DNA of 64,000 bases from Coniella vitis. Its lineage: Eukaryota > Ascomycota > Sordariomycetes > Diaporthales > Schizoparmaceae. This document shows, one piece after another, positions 21,162 to 35,610 of the stretch (positions are counted from its first letter, which is position 1; the number at the start of each line of letters is the position of its first letter). The stretch spans positions 2,914,001 through 2,978,000 of the forward strand of contig WUJK01000002.1 in the NCBI GenBank assembly GCA_011317545.1, read 5' to 3'. The notes under the pieces were generated by a model. That model saw only the letters and a program-made list of their open reading frames with translations, did no database searches and was not told where the DNA came from. The position numbers were made by a program, and so were the translations under genes.

Positions 21162-24100
21162 TTTGATTAACTTCTTTCCTACCTACCCTATATATCTAAC
21201 GGTATTTATATACTTATTTAGCGTATAGCTTTAGGATATCGTACCCCTACGATAAGTAATTCGAGTAACTCCCTACTTAAGCGAATAACGATAATAATAA
21301 TATAATAATAATTATATAATAAATAGTTACTTAAATAATAGAAGAGCAGCGGTATATTATTAAAGGAGTAGTATAATAATAGCGCGAAGATAGCGTACGA
21401 AACTTAGAAGCGCTTATAGTATAACTTACGAAAATCGAATAATCCTATAGCTTATTACTATAGGAGCTATTAGTAAGTATTAGTAACCTAATAGCCGAAT
21501 ATTCTAACCCGGTACCTAACGAACTAGAAAATACCTATACCCCTACCTCCTAAGATATAAAAGATACCGATATCGATATAAATAAGGCCCTAGAGAGTAT
21601 AGTTATATCTAAACGTAAGCCCCTTTCTTAGCTAGCGAACTTTAAAGGTATATATATTTAATTCCTAGCTTAGGAGTATATTATAAGGTATAAACTTATC
21701 CGAGATACCTATTTTATCGGGAATTATATAAATAAGTTCTAAGAAATCTATAAATATTTAAAAGGAAACGTAAAGGTTATAACGAGGAGCTATTATATTA
21801 TAGGAGGAGAGTATAGCCTTTAGAAACCCTCCTTATTCTTATAATAGCTCCGCTATTAATATTATAATAAGAATTACGCTATTACTATTTTTTAAAGGCT
21901 TTAGAGCTTTATTTAGAAGAAAGGCTAACCCTTCCCTAACTTCTTCTCCTAATAGGAGAAGTTATTAATAAACTCCGGCGGTATAGAGTAGCCGAACTTA
22001 GCTAAGTTAATATACCTAGAAGGCGCTATTAATAGTATATTATATATATAGCTTATTAATATAGAAATACCGTCGATATATAACGATTAGGTAAAGAAAA
22101 CGTTTTATATTTCGGCTAAGCTAGAAAGCTATATTATTATCCGAAATAATAGCTATACTTTACCCTTAAGCTATTTATCCGGAGCTACAGTATAACGTTT
22201 TAGAATAACCTAGTAAACGGGAGGAAATAGATAGAAACCGTAAAACCCTTATACGGATCCCGATAAGGATACGGCTATAATTAGTATTAACGCTTTATAG
22301 GCTAATAAATAATATATAAGGTAAGTTAATTAAGCGGAGATTAGGTATAGGAAAGAGTAGGGATTTTATTATAGGTATAGACGTTCGAACTATAAAATCG
22401 CTCGTTACCCCTTCTTACCCGTATACCTGCTTAATAGCTTAAGAGCTATATAGGAGACGGAAATTAATATCGCCGATACTAATCTTATCGACTTTAACGA
22501 TATTACCGAGGAATAGGAGGAAAACTAGCTACTCTTATATAAAATTATATATAAGAGCTTATAAATCTCGATTTTAGCTTATAAGAAGTAAAGCGTTAGA
22601 TAAATAGAAATTATTTTATAATAGATTTATTTTATAATTTAACTCTATTTATCCTAATACTTATTAATTCTAGCTATAACTACTATTCTACTATAAGCAA
22701 GATACTTATATATAAGTTAAGACTTCCGTATATACTTATCCCGCTTAGGACCCTTTATTAATCGTTAAGGGAGAGAATATTATATAAATAGCCTATTATC
22801 CGCTATATAACCTATTTTAATATAAATCTAAACGGGTATTTATATTATATTTAGGCCTATATAATCCCCCGCCTTTAGTATAACCTCGTTTTAGGAAAGC
22901 CTTAGGTAGAAAGAGAAAGGGTAATATATATAGCTTATAAATACCGCCTAAATATCGGATAAATAAGAGGATTAAAGGTTTAGGAATAAGGATATAGCCT
23001 TAAGAACTTTAACTATACGTTTATTAATACCCTTACTATTTAAAGCGAAGTTCGGTATATAAAACGCTTAAATACCGCTTAGATAACGCTCTTTAGTATT
23101 ATAATAGCCGATATTACTAAGGCCTTATTACCGAAAGTAGAATCCTCGGTTAACGAGAAACTCCCCTTAGAATATTATAAGTTCCGGAACCTCTTTAATA
23201 AGGATATAGCTTCCGTACTACCGCTATATAGAGAGGGAGCGGACTATAAGATTCGGCTATATAAGAAGGTAGATAGGTTTATTATAAACGCCTTATAGGG
23301 CCCGTTATACGGGATATCTAGAGAAGAACTTATCGTACTAAGGAAGATTCTTACCGAGCTATTCGATATAAGCTATATTAAAGCTAGTAGCTCCTTAATA
23401 GGAGCTTCCGTAATCTTTATTAAGAAACTAAGGGGTAGCCTCCGTTTTTATATAGATTACCGTATACTTAATACTATTTCGGAAGCTAATTATTACTTAT
23501 TCCCCCTTATTAAAAAGACCCTATCTAATATTATAAACGCTAAATATTTTATTAAGCTTAATATATAAGTAGCGTTTTATAAGCTTTATATTAAGGAAGG
23601 AGATAAGTAGAAGACCGCTTTTTATATAAAATATAGCCTCTTTAAATAGCTAATAACCCCGTTCGGACTTATAAGCGCTCCTATAACGTTCTAACGCTAT
23701 ATTAATAATACTCTATACCCCTACTTAAATATCTTCTATTTAGCTTATATCGATAATATTCTAATATATACCGACGGTACGGCTAAAGATTATTAAGTAA
23801 AGGTAAAGCTAGTATTATATACTCTCGAAGTAATAAGTCTAAATTTAGATATCGCTAAGTACGAATTTAGCGTAATTAAGACGAAATACCTAGGCTTTAT
23901 TATTAAAGCGGGGGTAGGGATTTATATAAACCCTGAGAAGGTATACGCTATATACGATTAGGAGGCTCCGAAGACGGTTAAAGGAGTCTATAGTTTCTTA
24001 GGATTTATAAACTTTTATTATTAGTTTATCGCTAATTATTCCGAAATCGTAAGGCCCTTCTTAGCCTTAATTAAAAAGAGGGTCCTATTTAGGTTCGGGG

Positions 24101-25617
24101 AGTAGGAAGAAGCTATATTTAAATAGCTAAAATATCTCTTTATTAGTAAGCTTATATTCGCCTAATAGGATCCGGATAAGGAGATAATATTAAAAGCGGA
24201 TTATTCTAGCTATTCGTTAAATAACTACCTCTCTTAAAGGGATAAGTATAATATCTTCTACCCGGTAATATACTATTTATACCGCCTAAGCCCTATAAAG
24301 TATAATTATAAGATTTATAATAAGGAATTACTAGTTATTATTAATTACTTAAGAGTATAGGATATAAAGCTTAGGGGTATTATATTATTATTTACGATTT
24401 ACTCGGATTATAAGAACCTCGAATATTTTATAATATTATAGCGTTTTACCGAAAGGTAGGTTTACTAATCCGAAACGATAGCTTATTTTCGATATTATTT
24501 AGTCTATTATATAGGAATAGCTAGCGAGCGTTTAAACGCCCTTTTAAGGAGGGAATAGGATATATTATATAATATATCTAACGAATACCTTACCGGTAGG
24601 TAAATCTAGCTTTTATTATCGATAGAGATAAGCTAAGTTATAGTATACGATAAGCTATTACTAATAGGTAGTAAGGTTTTTATATAAAAGGAGCTCTAGC
24701 GCTTATAGGATAATACTACCTTATATAATAAGGTATACTCCTAGTTTATAGGTATAATCCGTAGGGGTAAACGCTTTTTTCCCCCTTATCTATAGATATC
24801 CGAAGGTAAACTTATTAAGGTATCTATAATAGAGTATTCGATCGATAAGAAAGGATTATTTAGGTTTTATAAATAGCTCTAATTACCGGATTAAGAACCC
24901 CTATATATTAAACTAATATAAAGTATTTATAATTCTACCCTATCTAATTACCTAGGGAGGGATATTATTATTACGATAATAATAAGGGGCTATTTCTAAC
25001 TAAATATATATTATAATATTCGGCGGTTTATATAAAATTACGATATTTATAGATATAAGACGGTATAGAGATACTAGAGGAAGGGCCTTCTTAAGCCCTT
25101 ATTAATACCTAAGCAGGTATAAAGCGAGTTATCTATAAACTTTATAATCGACCTCCCCTATAAGGACGATATAAGAGAGGCTTATTTAATAGTAATTATA
25201 AACCGATTAATAAAAGCTATTATACTCGAAGCTATATATAGTATAAGCGCGGAAGTATATATAAAGCGGTTCTTATATTATTATTAGTAGTTCTATAGTT
25301 TCCCTAAGGTAATAGTTAGTAACCGAGGCTTAAACTAAATAGGAGGGTTTTAACGCCGATTATATAAGCTTATAAAGATAAAGTAGCGCCTAAATACCGC
25401 TTTCTATTTATAAACGGATAGAGCTATAGAAAGGGTAAACTAAGAGGTTATAGATTACCTCCGAGCGTTTATTATATATATATAATTAGATTAGCTAATA
25501 CTCCTACCCGGCGCTTAACTAGCTATTAATAATAGGGATATTAGTATAATTAGCCTTAGCTTATTCTTTATCTTATACGGCTATTATATAGATCTAATCG
25601 AATAGGTAGAGTATAGT

Positions 25618-25956
25618 TATAAACGGGTATCGAGAGAGCGTTTGTAGTTTCGATCCTAATTTCTATTATTAATTAACTTAAGGAGAGAAATAAGAATAGT
25701 ATTTATATAATAGCGTAAGAGCTACTTTTAAATAACTCTTACGTTTAGGATCTACCTATAGATAGAGTTTTCTATAGGTTTACTATTAATATAGGTCTTA
25801 TTACCGATAATCTTTTATACGGCTTATAAGCTACTCGGGAGATACTCTTATTTAGCGCTTATATAATATTAATCTCTAAACGAGAAGGGAATATACTAAC
25901 TAAAGCTTTATACCCTAGTATACCGAAGCTATATATTTACCCGTAGGCTTATAATA
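25618..25956 (-). repeat. 3' LTR of element B
   Basis: 339 bp, reverse orientation, followed on the plus strand by the complement of the polypurine tract. Confidence 0.92.
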
Positions 25957-28900
25957 TTACCCCCCTGCTTAGGCCGAACGCCCTCTTATAAAGCTATATA
26001 TAGTATAATAGCTATTTAAAAAGTATAACGATATAACGCCGCTATACCCGCTTACTCTATTAAAGGAGCCTTATCCTTATACTTAGTAAATATAAAAGGA
26101 GTTTTATATCCGCGGAGCTCCCTTTAACTTAATTCTCGGCGAGTTTATAAGTTCTATTACTTATTATTCGTTAATAAAATAATAGTAACGCCCTTAACTT
26201 AGTAGGCGGTTATAGATATAATATCTTTACTCTTAAAGCTTTAAAAAAATATAAATACCCCCTTAACCCCTACTCTAGGGGTTATTCCTTCCTCTTAATT
26301 AAACTAAAGCCTTTACGAATTATACGAAACTAACCCTTATAATAATAAGGTAAGTATTACGCCTTCCCTATTCGTCCTCTGCTTATATTTAGCTCTATTA
26401 GTAGTATAAACGTTATTATTCGCTCTAAATAAGCTAGTATAGCTCCTACCGCTATACCTACCGCTACTACCCCCGCTATTATTATAGGCTCTATAGCTAC
26501 TCCTATAATAGTAATACTTATAGCTATAATTATAGCTACTCTTATTATACCCGTTATTACTCCTACCGCTACTATCCTCGCCCCTATTACCGCCTAGCTC
26601 GATAAGGCTATTAATAAGCTTATTTAAAGCATTATCGTTATTAACCCGTAGCTTTAACCTTATATTACCCTCCCTAAGGGTATTAGGGACGAGTAGTATT
26701 TACCTTATATTATAAGGGCTTCTAAAAACCCCCTTTCCCTCTATTTATACGGTATTAATAAATAGCGCTTTTCCTACTTCTTTATAGTTCGCTAATTATT
26801 ATAGCCGGCGCTTATTATTTCCCCTATAGGATAAATAAGAAGGGTAAAAACTCTAGCTATTCTTATACCCCCTTTTATTAAACCGATAAGATATATATTA
26901 CTATTATTATTATAGTTAATTATTCCCTTACCTATAATACTTCCGACCCTAGTATATATTATTCCTTCCTTACTTATACCTTCCCGTACTTATATACTCT
27001 AGATACTCTCCGCCCCTAGGCCCTTACTACTCTTATTATACGCTATACCTATAATTACCTATTTAAATTAGGTAAAACTTAGGCTAGTTATAACGAGGTC
27101 CGGTTATTAAACGATAAGTATACCTATAGTATATATACCTATTACTCCTTCCCTACTTATATCCTATTAACTTTATACTAATACTATACCTATAAGCTTA
27201 TATATTATTAAGCGATAGCGCTAGAGGATATTACCGACCTATTAGTAAAGCTTATAAAGGGGGGTAGTAAGGGTAAGGGCTTAGTTAGTATTAAAACGAA
27301 GCGCGGTATTAATAATAACCCTTATTCTAGTAAAACTAAGGAGAGTAATTCTAATAGTAAGGAGGAGGTAAGCAAGGATAAGTAGGTAGTTATATTAGCG
27401 CGCGTTTTATATATAGTTTTCTTTTTATTTATAGTATTTAATTTCCCCGCTCTTCTTTTCTATAACTTTAAGCTATTATAACTTATAGCGCTATTATAGT
27501 ATTACTCGAACTCCTTAAGAATAATTATATCTTTAAATTCGGATAACAGCTATTAGTCTAACTAATCTTATCCGACCTATTTAACTAGGACTTTACGTTA
27601 TAGCGTTTTATCCGTTTTCGTATAGCTTTTATATAGCTTATTATATATTCTAATAATACTTTCTACCTAATACTCGGGTTTCTTTCCCTCTTTAACTATA
27701 ATAGGGTTAAACCGGTATTCCCTTTATACTTATAATAGGAGCGGGTCTTATATAGCTCGAATTAGGAGATCTATATAGAAATAAGGGTAAATACCCGGCG
27801 GAACGTTTAATTCTACTATATAAGGGCTAATAATATACGTTACGGTATACTTCTTATATAACTAGGCTAACTTCTTTAAAGGGCGGTCGGTAATAATATT
27901 TCGTAAGGAGAGCTAAACCTTATCGCCCTTAATAAGCCGCTTTATAATTACTTATAATTTATTTATAGATTCTTCTATTCGTTATTATATAACTACTATT
28001 ACGGCTTAAGCGAAAATAGTTATATTTTTAAGCTATTAAACAAAGTTCTCAGCCTAAACTCTAAGCGCTTACGCTAATAATATACTATACTCTACCTATT
28101 CGATTAAATCTATATAATAGCCGTATAGGATAAAAAATAGGCTAAAGCTAATTATACTAATATCCCTATTATTAATAGCTAGTTAAGCGCCGGGTAGGAG
28201 TATCGGCTAATCTAATTATATATATATAACGAACGCTTAAAGGTAGTTTATAACCTCTTAGTTTGCCCTTTCTATAGCTCCGTCCGTTTATAGGTAGAAA
28301 GTAGTATTTAAACGTTATTCTATCTTTATAAGCTCGTATAATCGGCGCTAGAACCCTCCTACCTAGTTCGAGCCTCGGTTACTAATTATTACCTTAGGGA
28401 AATTATAAAATTACTAATAATAGTATAAGAACCGCTTTATATATATTTCCGCGCTTATATTATATATAGCTTCGAGTATAATAGCTTTCGTTAATCGGTT
28501 TATAATTACTATTAAGTAAGCTTCTCTTATATTATCTTTATAGGGGAGGTCGATTATAAAGTCTATAGATAACTCGTTTTATACCTATTTAGGTATTAAT
28601 AGGGGCTTAAGAAGGCCCTTCCTCTAGTATCTCTATATTATCTTACGTTTATAGATATTATAATTTCGTATAAACCGCCGAATACTATAATATATACCTA
28701 GCTAGAAATAGCCCCTTATTATTATCGTAATAATAGTATCCCTTCCTAGGTAGCTAAATAGGGTAGAATCGTAGATACTCTACGTTAGTTTAATATATAG
28801 GGGTTCCTAATCCGGTAATTAGAATTATTCGTAGAACTTAAGTAATCCTTTCTTATCGATCGAATACTCCGCTATAGATACCTTAATAAGCTTACCTTCG

Positions 28901-31900
28901 GATATCCGTAGGTAAGGGGGAAAAGAATATTTACCCCTATAAACTATACTTATAAGCTAGGAGTATACCTTATTATATAAGGTAGTATTATTCTATAAGC
29001 GTTAGAGCTCCTCTTATATAAAAACCTCGCTACCTATTAGTAATAGCTCGTTATATATTATAATTTAGCTTATTTCTAGTAATAATAAAAGCTAGATTTA
29101 CCTACCGGTAAGGCGTTTATTAGATATATTATATAATATATCCTATTCCCTCCTCGAGAAGGCGTTTAGATACTTACTAGCTACTCCCGTACGGTAGATT
29201 AAATAGTATCGAAAACGAGCTATTATCTCGGATTAGCGGATCTACTTCTCGGTAAGACGCTATAATATTATAAAATATTCGAGGTTCTTATAATCCGAGT
29301 AAATTATAAATAATAGTATAATACCCCTAAGCTCCGTATCCTATACTCTTAAGTAATTAATAATAGCTAATAGTTCCTTATTATAGATCTTATAATTATA
29401 CTCTATAGGGCTTAAATAGTATAAATAATATATTACCGGGCGGAGGATATTATATTTATCCCTTTAAGAGAGGTAGCTATTTAACGAATAGCTAAAATAA
29501 TCCGCTTTTAATATTATCTCCTTATCCGGATCCTATTAAGCGAGTATAAGCTTACTAATAAAGAGATATTTTAGCTATTTAAATATAGCTTCTTCCTACT
29601 CCCCGAACCTAAATAAGACTCCCTTTTTAGTTAAGGCTAAGAGGGGCTTTACGATTTCGGAATAATTAGCGATAAACTAATAATAGAAGTTTATAAATCC
29701 TAAAAAGCTATAAACTCCCTTAACCGTTTTTAGAGCCTCTTAATCGTATATAATATATACCTTCTCGGGGTTTATATAAATCCCTACCCCCGCTTTAATA
29801 ATAAAGCTTAAGTACTTTGTCTCGGTTACGCCGAATTCGTACTTAGTAATATCTAAATTTAAACCTATTACTTCGAAAATATATAATACTAGCTTTACCT
29901 TTACTCGGTAATCTTTAGCCGTACCATCGGTATATATTAGAATATTATCGATATAAGCTAAATAGAAGATATTTAGGTAGGGGCGTAAAGCGTTATTAAT
30001 ATAATACTAGAATATCGCGGAAGCGCCTATAAGTCCGAATAGGGTTATTAGCTATTCGAAGAGGCTATACCTTATACAAAAGGCGGTCTTCTACTTATCT
30101 CCTTCCTTAATATAAAGCTTATAAAATACTATTTATATATCGAGCTTAGTAAAATATTTAGCATTTATAATATTAAATAGGGTTTCTTTAATAAGGGGGA
30201 ATAGGTAATAGTCGGCTTCCGAAATAGTATTAAATATATAGTAATCTATATAAAAATAAAGGCTACCCCCTAGTTTCTTAATAAAGATTACGGGAGCTTT
30301 TATTAAGGAGCTATTAGCTTTAATATAGCTTATATTAAGTAACTCGGTAAAAGGCTTCCTTAGTACGATAAGTTCTTCTCTAAATATCCCGTATAACGGG
30401 CCCTATAAGGCGTTTATAATAAACCTATTCGCCTTTTTATATAGCCGAATCTTATAATCCGCTCCCTCTCTATATAATAATAGCGTGGAAGCTATATCCT
30501 TATTAAAAAGGTTCCGGAACTTATAATACTCTAAGGGGAGTTTCTTATTAACCGAGGATTCTACTTTTAGTAATAGGGCTTTAGTAATATCGGCTATTAT
30601 AATACTAAAAAACGCTACCTAAGCGGTATTTAAGTATTTTATATACTAAACTTCGCTCTAGATAGTAAGGGTATTAATAAATATATAGTTAAAGTTCTTA
30701 AGGCTATATCCTTATTCCTAAACCTTTAATCTTCCTACTTATCCGATACTTAAACGGTATTTATAAGCTATATATATTACCCTCTCTCTTTCTACCTAAG
30801 GTTTTCCTAAAACAAGGTTATATTAAAGGCGGGGGATTATATAGGCCTAAATACGATATAAATACCTATCTAAGTTTATATTAAGGTAGGTTATATAGCA
30901 GATAATAGGCTATTTATATAATATTCTCTCCTTTAACGATTAATAAAGGGTCCTAAGCGGGATAGGTATATACGGAAATCTTAATTTATATATAAATATC
31001 TTACTTATAATAGAATAGTAGTTATAGCTAGAATTAATAAGTATTAGGATAAATAGAGTTAAATTATAGAATAAGTTTATTATAAAATAGTTTCTATTTA
31101 TCTAACGCTTTACTTTTTATAAGCTAAAGTTAAGACCTATAAGCTCTTATATATAACTTTATATAGGAATAGCTAATTTTCCTCCTATTCCTCGGTAATA
31201 TTATTAAGGTCGATAAGGTTAATATCGGTAATATTAATATCCGTTTCCTATATAGCTCCTAAGCTAATAAATAGGCGTATAAGTAGGAAGGGGTAATAAG
31301 CAATTCTATAATTCGAATATTTATACTTATAATAAAATCCCTACTCTTTCCTACGCTTAATCTCCGCTAGGTTAACCTACCTTATACGCTATTTATTAAC
31401 CTATAAAGCGTTAATACTAGTTATAGCTATATCCTTATCGGGATCCGTATAAGGGTTTTATAGTTTCTATCCGTTTCCTCCTGCTTATTAGGTTATCCTA
31501 AAGCGTTATATCGTAGCTCCGGATAAATAGCTTAAGGGTAAAGTATAGCTACCGTTTCGAATAGCGATATAGCTTTCTAATTTAGCCGAGATATAAAACG
31601 TTTTCTTTACCTAATCGTTATATATTAACGGTATTTCTATACTAATAAGCTATATATATAATACGCTATTAATAACGCCCTTTAGGTATATTAACTTAGC
31701 TAAATCCGGCTATTCTATATTACCGGAGTTTATTAATAACTTCTCCTATTAGGAGAAAAAGTTAGGGAAGGGTTAGCTTTTCTTCTAAGTAAAGCTCCTA
31801 AGCCTTTAAGAAATAGTAATAGTATAGTTCTTATTATAATATTAATAGCGGAGCTATTATAGGAATAAGGAGGGTTTCTAAAGGCTATATTCTCCTTCTA

Positions 31901-32540
31901 CGATATAATAGCTCCTCGTTATAACCTTTATATCTCCCTTTAAGTATTTATAGATTTCTTAGAACTTATCTATATAATTCCCGATAAAGTAGGTATTTCG
32001 GACGAGTTTATACCTTATAGTATACTCTTAAGTTAGAAATTAAGTATATATACCCTTAAAGTTCGCTAGCTAAGAAAGGGGCTTATATTTAGGTATAATT
32101 ATACTCTCTAAGGCTTTATCTATATCGATATCGGCGTTTTTTATATCTTAGGAGGTAAGGGTATAGGTATTTTCTAGTTCGTTAGGTACTAGGTTAGGGT
32201 ATTCGGCTACTATATTATTAATACTTATTAGTAGCTCTTATAATAGTAGGCTACGGGATTATTCGATTTATATAAATTATACTATAAGCGCTTCTAGGTT
32301 TCGTATACTATCTTCGCGCTACTATTATACTACTCTTTTAATAATATACCGCTACTCTTCTATTATTTAAATAACTATTTATTATATAATTATTATTATA
32401 TTATTATTATCGTTATTCGCTTAGGTAAGGAGTTACTCGAATTACTTATTATAGGGGTATAATATCTTAAGGCTATATACTAAATAAGTATATAAATATC
32501 GTTAGATATATAGGGTAGGTAGAAAAGGAAATTAGTTAAA

Positions 32541-32879
32541 TATAAACGGGTATCGAGAAAGCGTTTATAGTTTCGATCCTAATTTCTATTATTAATTAAC
32601 TTAAGGAGAGAAGTAAGAATAGTATTTATATAATAGCGCGAGAGCTACTCTTAAATAGCTCTTATATTTAAGATCTACCTATAGATAGAGTTTTCTATAG
32701 GTCTATTATCGATACGGGTCCTATTACCGATAGTCTTTTATACGGCTTATAAGCTACTCGGGAGACGCTTTTATTTAGTACTTATATAATACTAATCTCT
32801 AAACGAGAAGGGAATATATTAATTAAGGCTTTATACCCTAGTATACCGAAGCCGTATATTTACCCGTAGGCTTATAATA
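32541..32879 (-). repeat. 5' LTR of element B
   Basis: 339 bp, reverse orientation; the primer-binding zone is at 32528-32540. Confidence 0.92.
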
Positions 32880-35013
32880 ATAGTATATTACTAGTATAAG
32901 CGCCTAGAGTTTAGGCCGAGAACTTCGTTTAACGGCTTAAAGATATAACTACTTTCGCTTAAGTTATAATAATAATCGTATAGTAACGAATAGAAGAATC
33001 TATAAATAAGTTATAAGTAGTTATAGAGCGACTTATTAAGGGCGATAAGGTTTAGCTCTCCTTATAAAATATTACTATTAACCGCCCTTTAAAGAAGTTA
33101 GCCTAGCTATATAAGAAGTATACTATAACGTATATCGTTAGCCCTTATATAATAGAATTAGATATCCCGCCGAGTATTTACCCTTATTTCTATATAGATC
33201 TCTTAATTCGAGCTATATAAGACCCGCTCCCGTTATAAGTATAAAGAGAATACCGGCCTAACCCTATTATAATTAAAGAGGGAAAGGAACCCGAGTATTA
33301 GGTAGAAAGTATTATTAAAGTATATAATAAGCTATATAAAGGCTATACGAAAACGGACGGAACGCTATAATACGAAGTCTTAGTTAAGTAGATCGGATAG
33401 GATTAATTAGATTAATAGCTATTATCCGAATTTAAAGATATAATTACTTTTAAGGAGTTCGAATAACGCTATAATAATACTATAAGTTATAATAGCTTAA
33501 AGTTATAAAGAAGAAGAGCGGGGAAATTAAGTATTATAGATAAAAAGAAAACTATATATAAAATACGCGCTAATATAGCTATCTATTTATCCTCGCTTAC
33601 CTCCTCCTTACTATTAGAATTACTCTCCTTAGTTTTATTAGAATAAGGGTTATTATTAACACTATACTTCGTTTTAGTATTAACTAAGCCCTTACCCTTA
33701 CTACCCCCCTTTATAAGCTTTACTAATAGGTCGGTAATATCCTCTAGCGCTACCGTTTAATAATATATAAGTTTATAGTTATAGCGCTAATATAAAGTTA
33801 ATAGGATATAAGTAGGGAAGGAGTAGGGGGTATATACGCTATAGGTATACTTATTATTTAATAACCGAACCTTATTACGGCTAGCTTAAGTTTTACCTAA
33901 TTTAGATAGGTAATTATAGGTATAGCGTATAATAAGAGCGGTAAGGGCTTAGGGGCGGAGAGTATCTAGAGTATATAAATATAAGGAGGTATAAATAAGG
34001 AAGGAGTAGTATATACTAGGGTCGGAAGTATTATAAGCGAGGGAATAGTTAATTATAATAATAATAGCGGTATATATCTCGTCGGTTTAATAAAGGGGGG
34101 TATAGGAATAGCTAGAGTTCTTACCCTTTTTATTTATCCTATAAGGGAAATAATAGGCGCTAGTTATAATAATTAGCGAACTACGAAGAAGTAAGGTAAG
34201 CGCTATTTACTAATATTATAAAAGTAGAGGGAAAGGGGGTTTTTAGAAGCCCTTATAATATAAGGTAGGTATTATTTATCCCTAATACCCTTAAGGAAGG
34301 TAATATAAGGTTAGAGCTATAGGTTAATAGCGATAATATTCTAAATAAGCTTATTAACGGCCTTATCGAGCTAAGCAGCGGTAGGGGTAAGGATAGTAGC
34401 GGTAGGAGTAATAGCGGGTATAATAGGAGTAGCTATAACGGTAGCTATAGGTATTACCGCTATAGGAGTAACTATAAAGCCTATAATAATAATAGGGGCG
34501 GCGGCGGTAGATATAGCGGTAGGAGCCGTATTAGCTTACTTAGAGTAAATAGTAACGTTTATACTATTAGTAGAGCTAATTATAAATAAAGGACGAATAA
34601 GGAAGACGTAATACTTACCTTATTATTATAGGGGTTAGTTTCGTATAATTTATAAGGGCTCTAGTTTAATTAAGAGGAAGGAATAACCCTTAGAATAGGG
34701 GTTAAAGGGGTATTTATATTTTTTTAAGGCTTTAAAGAGTAAAGATATTATATTTATAACCGCTTATTAAATTAAGGGTATTATTATTATTCTATTAACG
34801 AATAATAAGCGGTAGAACTTATAAACTCGCCGAGAGCTAGGTTAAAGGGAGCTTTATAGATATAAGACTCCTTTTATACTTATTAGGTATAAGGACGAGG
34901 CTCCTTTAATAGGGTAAGCGGGCGTAGCAGCGTTATATTATTATACTTTTTTAGATAGCTATTATACTATATATAGCTCTATAGGAGGGCGTTCGGCTTA
35001 AGCGGGGGGGTAA

Positions 35014-35352
35014 TATTATAAGCCTACGGGTAAATATATAGCTTCGGTATACTAGGGTATAAAGCCTTAGTTAGTATATTCCTTTCTTATCTAAAGACTA
35101 ATATTATATAAGCGCTAAATAAGAGCGTCTTCCGAATAGCTTATAAGCTATATAAAAGATTATCGGTAATAGGACCCGTATCGACGGTAGACCTATAGAA
35201 AACTCTATCTATAGGTAGATTCTAAACGTAAGAGCTATTTAAGAGTAGCTTTCGCGCTATTATATAAATACTACTCTTACTTCTCTCCTTAAGTTAGTTA
35301 ATAATAGAAATTAGGATCGAAACTACGAACGCTCTCTCGATACCCGTTTATA
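35014..35352 (+). repeat. 3' LTR of element A/C
   Basis: 339 bp, preceded by the purine tract AAGCGGGGGGGTAA and followed by the GTATC duplication. Confidence 0.92.
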
Positions 35353-35357
35353 GTATC

Positions 35358-35610
35358 TATATAATAGCGTAAAAGCTACTCTTAAGTAGCTCTTATACTT
35401 AAGATCTACCTTTAGATAGAGTTTTCTATAGGTCTATCGTCGATATAGGTATTATTACCGATAGTCTTTTAAGCGGCTTATAAGCGGCTCGGAAGGCGCT
35501 TTTATTTAGCGCTTATATAATACTAGTTTCTAAACGGGAAGGGAATATACTAATTAAAGCTTTATACTCTAGTATACCGAAGCCGTATATTTACCCGTAG
35601 GCTTATAATA
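35358..35610 (-). repeat. 3' LTR of element D, right piece
   Basis: 253 bp; with 20737-20822 it completes one 339-bp LTR. Confidence 0.9.

Larger units (their letters stand above)
25618..32879 (-). mobile_element. Ty3/Gypsy element B (inner copy, 7.26 kb, uninterrupted)
   Basis: Minus-strand copy with 3' LTR 25618-25956 and 5' LTR 32541-32879, each 339 bp, and internal region 25957-32540. Duplication ATAGT lies at 25613-25617 and 32880-32884. Joining the host sequence across it restores the integrase region seen intact in B itself (near 28,050-28,130, reverse complement), which proves the nesting. As the only uninterrupted copy it is the best reference for the family. The extended purine tract beside the 3' LTR appears on the plus strand as TTACCCCCCTGCTTAGG (25957 on). 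Coding capacity is lost to RIP stops in every frame. Confidence 0.92.
20823..35352 (+). mobile_element. Ty3/Gypsy element A/C (middle copy, 7.26 kb, interrupted)
   Basis: Plus-strand copy with 5' LTR 20823-21161 and 3' LTR 35014-35352 (both 339 bp), inserted in the 3' LTR of element D with duplication GTATC (20818-20822 and 35353-35357). It is cut in the integrase by element B; removing B and its duplication leaves 7,263 bp. Decayed domains read in order: gag with a zinc-knuckle remnant (about 22,360-22,410), reverse transcriptase (about 23,390-23,780, DYRILN and AYIDN), RNase H (about 24,190-24,430), integrase H2C2 (about 24,930-25,070) and core (25,110-25,612 and 32,885 on), then a chromodomain-like segment (about 33,270-33,500). 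The purine tract is 35001-35010. No intact frame remains. Confidence 0.9.
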
